IMG/VR virus record: IMGVR_UViG_3300042540_000318
Location: 1 to 20,405 of that record
Direction: 5' to 3' (one strand)
Length of the DNA: 20,405 bases
Source: a virus
Positions 14,634 through 20,405 of the stretch are shown here, one piece after another. The position numbers and the translations under genes are program-made. The notes under the pieces are model-generated. The model was given only the letters and a program-made list of their open reading frames with translations. It was not told where the DNA came from and did no database searches. Every line of letters starts with the position of its first letter. Position 1 is the stretch's first letter.

Positions 14634-15250
14634 TAACAAAACGCCAAGCAATAGAACTCATACAGCACAGGTTGACTGGAGGGGATACTCCAGAGGACTT
14701 GCGCCGCTTGTATCCACGCTCGGTTATCTCTCGTGTGATCAACATGGCTCTTGCAGACATTGTAAGCGCCAACCCATACGATGCGAGCGACATGGCGGTT
14801 CCATACGTGTTTACTCCGGCTACTGATGCTAACGGATATTACGTGATTCTAAGCCCACAGCCTGTGGCGGGGTCACTTGCTATATTTACGGTAACAGACG
14901 AGGGTACAGGAAACAACGAGTATATTATCCAGACCAAGGCCGAGGCAAACGCCATGAAGGTGTTGCGTGGGACTAACAATTCGGCGGCCATTCTTTATAA
15001 CAACAAGCTCCGTTTCAACAAGAGACCAGAGGGAGACGTAACGGTTGTTATGGTCCCTAATTTCTATCAAATGGCGGACGATGATGTATTGATCATCCCA
15101 TCTAACGAAATGGGGCGTGGGGAAGGGTATCTCTTCCAGGTGTGTATGCAGCTACTTGCGTCACAGCAGTACCAAGACGACTTGAATAACGACTCTATTG
15201 ACGCTCAGTCACTTGCAAGAGATACATCAAGATTATACAGTAACGAATGA
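14630..15250 (+). CDS. Predicted connector/ring protein 2 (206 aa)
   Basis: It starts with MITKRQAIELIQHRLTGGDTPEDLRRLYPRSVISRVINMALADIV, a helical pair typical of head-completion and adaptor proteins. A beta-rich middle follows (YVILSPQPVAGSLAIFTVTD; VTVVMVPNFYQMADDDVLIIPS) and then a helical end (GEGYLFQVCMQLLASQQYQDD). ATGA overlaps on both sides (14630 and 15247) imply coupled translation with both flanking connector candidates. The exact place in the neck cannot be told from sequence. No enzyme motif was seen. Confidence 0.85.
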   Translation: MITKRQAIELIQHRLTGGDTPEDLRRLYPRSVISRVINMALADIVSANPYDASDMAVPYVFTPATDANGYYVILSPQPVAGSLAIFTVTDEGTGNNEYIIQTKAEANAMKVLRGTNNSAAILYNNKLRFNKRPEGDVTVVMVPNFYQMADDDVLIIPSNEMGRGEGYLFQVCMQLLASQQYQDDLNNDSIDAQSLARDTSRLYSNE

Positions 15251-15978
15251 CCATTAAGAACATAAAATATATTGCCACCTCGGCCCTATATCGTTTGGGG
15301 AAAAACCCAACAGGTCGTGAGCTGAACTGGATGGTGCAGGTTGCTATTGACTACTTCAGCGAAAAGTCTCCACTAGACGGAAACGTGTCGCTGAAAACGA
15401 TTTATGGCAAGATTGACACCGGGGCGCGGGTCTTCACCATGCCCAGCGACTGCATGAGGATTACTAAGGTCGGACTAAAGTCAGGCCGTCGCATTTGGAC
15501 TCTGACTCCCGATACGTCTTTGACTTACCCGGAGGAGTTCTTTTTGTGCGAAAGTGATAAAACCGACCCTGTGATTGCGGACGGTTTGTTTCCTTATGGG
15601 TACTTTGGTTTCTTTTACAATCAGACTCAGTTTGGCTTGGGGGGTGGACGTAATCAAAACTACTACCGAATAGACGGTAACAATATTATTTTCGACCACA
15701 ACATCCCCGACGGACAGCTTGTAATCGAATACTTCTCTAACGGCTCGGATGTTAATGAGAATAGCTTGATTGATACAGCCTATGCAGAACCATTCCGTTT
15801 GTACTTGATGGCGGAGTATTGCCTTCACAAGGGCAACGCTTTAGACCGCTCAAAGTTTAAGGAGTTGCAGATGCAGTATGAGGCAGCTCAGTGGAGTGCA
15901 AACATTTTGGTTAAGGCTCCAAGACTGAGTGAGATGATTGACGCGCTTGCACAAAGTTCATCGCTTAACTTAGGATAA
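15247..15978 (+). CDS. Predicted connector/tail-adaptor protein 3 (243 aa)
   Basis: The N-terminal helix region IKYIATSALYRLGKNPTGRELNWMVQVAIDYFSEK precedes a beta-rich body with RVFTMPSDCMRITKVGLKSGRR and YYRIDGNNIIFDHNIPDGQLVIEYFSNG. The C-terminus is helical (FRLYLMAEYCLHKGNALDRSKFKELQMQYEAAQWSANILV). Alternation of polar loops, aromatic strands and a long final helix is what tail-adaptor proteins (P22 gp4 or T7 gp11 type) look like, though no homology is claimed. The stop overlaps the ATG of the tail-tip gene (TAATG at 15976-15980), linking it to that protein. Confidence 0.85.
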   Translation: MTIKNIKYIATSALYRLGKNPTGRELNWMVQVAIDYFSEKSPLDGNVSLKTIYGKIDTGARVFTMPSDCMRITKVGLKSGRRIWTLTPDTSLTYPEEFFLCESDKTDPVIADGLFPYGYFGFFYNQTQFGLGGGRNQNYYRIDGNNIIFDHNIPDGQLVIEYFSNGSDVNENSLIDTAYAEPFRLYLMAEYCLHKGNALDRSKFKELQMQYEAAQWSANILVKAPRLSEMIDALAQSSSLNLG

Positions 15979-18900
15979 TGGATTTCAACGAGATAATAAC
16001 ATTTGAGGGCGGTATAAATACCGACGACACGCCACAGGGTGTGCCTAAGGGCGACTATCGTGACTTTTCATATTGTCGCCTTGGTTACAATTCCGGGAAC
16101 GCCTTTGCGGTGGAAACTTCGGCTGGAACTATTGAGATTAACAATAATGATATTGAGCCTGAAGACAAAGTTCTTGGGGCCGCTCAATGGCTCAAGGAAA
16201 ATGCGATTGTTTATTTTCTATACAAAGACACAGGGGTTCATGAGATTTGGGTTTACTATATCACGACTCAGACCCATCAAGTGGTGGTTCAAGACGCGGT
16301 ATTAAACTTCAGCCCAGACTGGCCAGTCTTCCATGCAAATGTTATTGACGATATCCTAAAGTGGACCGACGGTCGGTGGGACCCGGATATGTATGAAACG
16401 GATGGAACACGTCTTTTCAACCCTCCATATCAAATAAACCTACGCAAGGCTCTTGATAATTTTTACACTATTATCGACCTTCAGACCATAGACGCGATTA
16501 AGTGGCCAATGGAGCCGCCTATTGTTAGTTATTTTACGGACACAACACGTAACGACAATAAGTTACGAAACAAACTTTTTAAGTTCATAATTCAACCGAT
16601 ATATGAAAACGGAGAGCTTGGTGTTTGGTCGATGTATTCCAATTTGGCACTGCCCGACCAGTCTGAACTTGTTAGTGGAACTAACTGGGTATTTCTTAAT
16701 AACGACAACGTAATTAGGATTCAGTTTGATACAGGTCCAAAGGTTATTCGAGGATTTAATTTAGCGGTTCAGCAGTACGACAAGGACTCTTTTGGAACGG
16801 TTCCTCCGTTTGGGGTCTTTTTGCAGTTAGACAAGGTGCTTGACAACATAAACGACAATGCCTTTCACACCGTTAACTTTTATGGGGGTGTTGCCACGAG
16901 CGCGGCGGTTGATGTGTTCAAGAACTACGACAGGCTTCCAATAGTTGCTGACTGCCAAGAATATCTTCCAACCAACCAATTAACCTATTCTAACTTTAGA
17001 GAGGGGTACGACAAGCCCACCGACGTTCCATTCATATTAGATGTTCAGATGGGGTATGACGTCAATGAGATTGACTGGAACCCTGCGGATTTAAGGACAC
17101 TGTTTAATGCGATAATATCAGACGGCAGTACGGTTGGGTATCCAAACCCTGGATTTTATATTAATTATGATGGAAATGCATATGCGGATGTACAAAATCA
17201 ACTTATTTTCCAAGTCGGAGACATAATACAATTAGTTACATGGTCGGGTTCTACGACAAACCCATATGGTAATCAACGCTTGTTTTATAGTATATCTCAA
17301 GAAGATATAGAAACAGCCCTTTCGTTTCCGGCCTTTTTTGATCAAAACGCATACATATTTCAACTAATCGGCGACTCGTTTATACAGCAGTGGGACGCCA
17401 CAGGGTTTTATGAAATACCGGGAGTAGTCACGCCTTATAGTACTGACGGGATGCGGTATTACGCAAAAAGAAGGCCGGGATTTAATGGTTCCATAGAAGC
17501 ATCGGCTCTCCAAATCGGTACTAGCAAGATTATATTAGGGGGTGACTTTACAGTGGTTTCGGAGGTTCAGGCAAATAGAATATTTAGATTATCCAATATC
17601 GGAGATATAGACACATCGTTTTCAGATAATATAGGAACCGGATTTAACGATACGGTTTTAGCCATAGACATTCAACCCGACGATTATATATTGGTAGGGG
17701 GTAAGTTTACCGAGTTTAATGGCGCCTCTAGAAACGGGATAACAATGCTTGGCCCAGACGGATGGTTAGAGTTGGGCTTTAATGTTGGGACCGGGTTCAA
17801 TGGTGATGTATACGCCATAAAGATACAACCCGATGGAAAAATTTTAGTTGGTGGGAATTTTACAAGTTATGATGGAGATTCAAGCAATTTAATTGCTCGT
17901 CTAAACGGAGACGGTTCCATAGATCCTACCTTTACATCTCCAGTTACTAGTGTCGTTCCAGGGTCAAGTGCCGTATACGCGATAGATATCCAATCATCTG
18001 GGAAGATAATAGTGGGAGGAGCCTTCCTTGGTATACCGTCCTCGGCGTCTAATTATTTAGCTAGGTTAAACACTGACGGGTCATGCGACGCAACTTTTAC
18101 CGGAAACCCTAACGGCACTGTGTTTACTATTGATATTAGGCCAACTTCCCCCACAGATGAAGTATTTATTGGCGGTAGCTTCACCACTTGTAACACTGCC
18201 TCAAGAAATAGAATTGCAAGGTTAGACATCGACGGAGCGTTAGACGCCACATTCAGCCCAGGCACAGGGTTCGATGACTTGGTGAAGTCGGTTAATTTGG
18301 TCGGTGGTGATTTATATGTTTTAGGAAGATTCACAGACTATACCGGAAACACTGCTAACAAAGTAGTAGTTATAAATGAAACTACTGCTGCATTTATTTC
18401 AAGCGCTCCTAACGCCTTTACTTTTGACGGCTCCCCAACCTTAAGTTATCCAAGATCCTTTCTACAGCTTTCGGGTCAGTTTTGGGTGATGGGTGACTTT
18501 ACTTATTTTGATATTCCATATGATATAAATAGATTAATTCGTTTTGATTTTAGTCCAATATGGGACATCTTAGGGTCAGGAGGGGTGAATAATATCCTAC
18601 CATTTCAGAGCAAACCTTTAAAAGGTTTGGACTACGATAAGGTAACAGGAGCCGTCCCAAGCCTTAAGGTAGGGGCGACCCACGAGTTTGGTATTGTTTA
18701 CGGAGACAGGGCGTATAGAGACAGCACGGTTTACACCATAGAAGACATGAATCTTTTTGTTCCATGGTTCTATGACATAGCTACCTCTGGAGTGTTAGGT
18801 AATTTCAAGAATGCGTTCACCATAACCCCGAATATTACAATTAATCACGTACCCCCTGTTTGGGCTGATAGGTACTGGATAGTTGCTAAACCTGCTACGG

Positions 18901-20405
18901 AAATTTTAAGTTTTGGTCAGTATGTAACAAATAATAACGACGGGACCGCAACCTATCAAGAGTCTGTAAGCTTGACCGGGGTAGGAAATGGTAAAAGATA
19001 TAAAATATATATCGACAACTGGTACGAAAGGGAAAACAAAGGGGCTAACGTCAGACACGAAATCAAGGTTGGCGATAAGCTTAGGTTTAAGAGGTCAAAC
19101 TTTTATTATCTACAATACTTACCATACATAGAGCTTGACATTGTAGGGGTGGAACTTAACGCTGGTAACGACGGAAGGACGGCTGTATATACAAATCTTT
19201 TTGACAGAAACATCATATCTATTGCGGATGACTTTGCACAATCCGGAAATTTACTGTTTGGACAAGAGATTGAAATCTATACTCCCCGACCATCTGTAGA
19301 TGACACGGGTAACATATTCGTCTCTACATGGAAAGACGTCACAGAGTCTATTCCGATTATAAACGCCCACACCGAAGATAGGTCCCACGGATCTCCTGCT
19401 CAATACTATATTCAGGTTGGAAACTTTACAGGAACCGATGTGTTTTATATCACAGGAGACCAAAGTAAGTTAAATGGACTTACCGGGGCTAATATAACTG
19501 TACACTATGCGGACGGAAGCTTTGACCCGCCGAGTGTGACAAACATTACATCCGCGATATACAATAGTCTTGAGAATATAACGACTCTCCAACTATCTAC
19601 CGAGTCTGCTGACCCAACGATAGCGTATATCACAATAAACAATCAGGATCAGGTAGTTAATGCTTTAGCAAACGTAACCCCTGCTAGTTATTCGATAAAC
19701 TATGGAGACGTTTATCTAAGGCTTAGGAACAGCAGAAACGGAACCTTTGGAGTACAGGATGAGTTCTATTACTTCATGGAGGACTTTAACTACTCCGACT
19801 ATTATCCAAGCAACATCCATAATGACGGAAGGCTAAGGATTGAAGATCAAAACGCCAAGATGGTTCACCGCAAGGCGTCTTCTATTCATTCGGACTCTTT
19901 TATCTTGGGAACCCAGATAAACGGACTTTCCTCATTCGCCCTCGACAATCAGAATATTGAGGACATGAACCCTCTGTATGGAGAGATTGTAAGGACGTAT
20001 ATGTCGGGCCGAGAGGGTAAGACCTTGAAGTGTCTGCAACCAAAGAGAGAGAACTCGATATACATTCAATATTATCCAAACGAGGTGGGCTCTGACTCAA
20101 GTGTTCGTGTATCGAACAAGACGTTTGCGTCATGGTTTGACTACAAGAGTTTATTTGGATGTACAGACGCAGGAGCGACGGCACTCCTCCCAAACGGTTC
20201 GGTCATGTACTTTGACAACAACTCCGGGGTGTTTATTTACTCAGGTGGAAACGGTCAAATGATAGTGAGCGAAATAGACCCCGACACAGGCAAGGACTAC
20301 AAGTTCAGAACCAAGACTAAGCAATTAGCCAAGGCTTACAATGAGAGTGTAAACCCTCTTGTTAGGACCTATATAAACGAAACGGTTGGCGAGGTAGGCT
20401 TTGCG
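15978..20405 (+). CDS. Giant tail-tip (muzzle/nozzle-like) protein with a seven-blade propeller insert, partial (at least 1476 aa)
   Basis: I translated the frame from ATG 15978 to the window end without meeting a stop, so the C-terminus is missing. The N-terminus (ITFEGGINTDDTPQGVPKGDYRDFSY) and the position after three connector candidates recall the nozzle proteins that close podoviral tails (T7 gp12, P22 gp10) and the crAss-like muzzle protein. A core segment ending near residue 350 (LPIVADCQEYLP ... FREGYDKP) resumes near 885 with LKVGATHEFGIVYGDRAYRDSTVYTIEDMNLFVPWF. Between them lie a beta-rich region (about 370-490) and seven delta-60-type repeats (about 490-870). After 885 the protein is again beta-rich and Tyr/Asn-rich. 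Codons in the insert look more AT-rich than in the flanks. Function as a tail plug is inferred. Confidence 0.9.
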   Translation, partial: MDFNEIITFEGGINTDDTPQGVPKGDYRDFSYCRLGYNSGNAFAVETSAGTIEINNNDIEPEDKVLGAAQWLKENAIVYFLYKDTGVHEIWVYYITTQTHQVVVQDAVLNFSPDWPVFHANVIDDILKWTDGRWDPDMYETDGTRLFNPPYQINLRKALDNFYTIIDLQTIDAIKWPMEPPIVSYFTDTTRNDNKLRNKLFKFIIQPIYENGELGVWSMYSNLALPDQSELVSGTNWVFLNNDNVIRIQFDTGPKVIRGFNLAVQQYDKDSFGTVPPFGVFLQLDKVLDNINDNAFHTVNFYGGVATSAAVDVFKNYDRLPIVADCQEYLPTNQLTYSNFREGYDKPTDVPFILDVQMGYDVNEIDWNPADLRTLFNAIISDGSTVGYPNPGFYINYDGNAYADVQNQLIFQVGDIIQLVTWSGSTTNPYGNQRLFYSISQEDIETALSFPAFFDQNAYIFQLIGDSFIQQWDATGFYEIPGVVTPYSTDGMRYYAKRRPGFNGSIEASALQIGTSKIILGGDFTVVSEVQANRIFRLSNIGDIDTSFSDNIGTGFNDTVLAIDIQPDDYILVGGKFTEFNGASRNGITMLGPDGWLELGFNVGTGFNGDVYAIKIQPDGKILVGGNFTSYDGDSSNLIARLNGDGSIDPTFTSPVTSVVPGSSAVYAIDIQSSGKIIVGGAFLGIPSSASNYLARLNTDGSCDATFTGNPNGTVFTIDIRPTSPTDEVFIGGSFTTCNTASRNRIARLDIDGALDATFSPGTGFDDLVKSVNLVGGDLYVLGRFTDYTGNTANKVVVINETTAAFISSAPNAFTFDGSPTLSYPRSFLQLSGQFWVMGDFTYFDIPYDINRLIRFDFSPIWDILGSGGVNNILPFQSKPLKGLDYDKVTGAVPSLKVGATHEFGIVYGDRAYRDSTVYTIEDMNLFVPWFYDIATSGVLGNFKNAFTITPNITINHVPPVWADRYWIVAKPATEILSFGQYVTNNNDGTATYQESVSLTGVGNGKRYKIYIDNWYERENKGANVRHEIKVGDKLRFKRSNFYYLQYLPYIELDIVGVELNAGNDGRTAVYTNLFDRNIISIADDFAQSGNLLFGQEIEIYTPRPSVDDTGNIFVSTWKDVTESIPIINAHTEDRSHGSPAQYYIQVGNFTGTDVFYITGDQSKLNGLTGANITVHYADGSFDPPSVTNITSAIYNSLENITTLQLSTESADPTIAYITINNQDQVVNALANVTPASYSINYGDVYLRLRNSRNGTFGVQDEFYYFMEDFNYSDYYPSNIHNDGRLRIEDQNAKMVHRKASSIHSDSFILGTQINGLSSFALDNQNIEDMNPLYGEIVRTYMSGREGKTLKCLQPKRENSIYIQYYPNEVGSDSSVRVSNKTFASWFDYKSLFGCTDAGATALLPNGSVMYFDNNSGVFIYSGGNGQMIVSEIDPDTGKDYKFRTKTKQLAKAYNESVNPLVRTYINETVGEVGFA
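17445..18587 (+). repeat. Seven delta-60-type repeats encoding a predicted beta-propeller
   Basis: The signature (I/V)-x-V-G-G-x-F-T occurs seven times, with its first Gly position at residues 521, 574, 625, 680, 732, 782 and 838 (spacing 53, 51, 55, 52, 50 and 56). Copies 2-3 are canonical (IQPDDYILVGGKFT, IQPDGKILVGGNFT), with the linker IARLNGDGSIDPTF typical of delta-60 repeats (TIGR02608 / DUF5122). Copies 6 and 7 are degenerate (VLGRFT, VMGDFT). Seven units of about 53 residues equal one closed seven-bladed propeller. Confidence 0.8.

Noticed and set aside
16039-16305. 88-aa plus-strand frame inside the tail-tip gene
   Set aside because: It is fully contained in another frame of a continuous 1476-codon gene, with no independent signals.

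Overview
The window looks like part of the genome of a tailed, podovirus-like dsDNA phage (or a prophage copy) infecting a Bacteroidota host. Four things suggest this. The intergenic promoters fit the Bacteroidota -33/-7 consensus (TTG - about 19-20 nt - TAnnTTTG). Start codons mostly lack strong Shine-Dalgarno sequences. The gene order (large terminase, portal, scaffold, major capsid protein, connector proteins, giant tail-tip protein) and the large terminase and portal (820 and 798 aa) recall crAss-like and related Bacteroidota phages. All family calls were made by eye from motifs and gene order; no database was searched.

Left block (1-896, minus strand). A replication-initiator-like gene runs off the left edge. 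It has an N-terminal winged-helix/HTH region and an FW-x-AY-x-KK motif near the window edge. Three direct repeats spaced 22 and 23 bp sit in its linker-coding region beside an AT-rich stretch, which is the layout of the lambda origin inside gene O. Upstream of its start codon is a separate promoter and a leader of about 110 nt that folds into three hairpins. The last hairpin is an intrinsic terminator whose U-tract ends 5 nt before the initiator ATG, and the loops of the first and last hairpins are perfectly complementary over 7 nt. A small membrane-anchored zinc-ribbon-like gene follows.

Divergent control region (897-972). Two promoters are back to back, with identical spacing from the -7 box to ATG on both strands. 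This predicts near-leaderless mRNAs in both directions.

Right block (973-20405, plus strand). A tightly packed, mostly overlapping series begins with a 71-aa GroES-like protein that lacks the mobile loop, two small unknown genes, and a 267-aa protein that reads as two GroES folds in tandem. Next come a 217-aa gene in the small-terminase position and the large terminase (TerL). After a 64-nt gap with promoter-like boxes come portal, scaffold and major capsid protein (MCP), closed by an intrinsic terminator. Beyond it are a 307-aa unknown, a 777-aa fibre-like appendage protein with a Cys-rich helical module, three genes in the connector/ring-protein position, and a giant tail-tip (muzzle/nozzle-like) protein of at least 1476 aa that runs off the right edge. 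This last protein carries seven delta-60 repeats, read as a seven-bladed beta-propeller inserted into the tail-tip core.

Together the plus-strand genes supply chaperonin cofactors, DNA packaging, capsid assembly and neck/tail assembly, and the minus strand supplies replication. No tRNA, CRISPR array, insertion sequence or integrase was seen.
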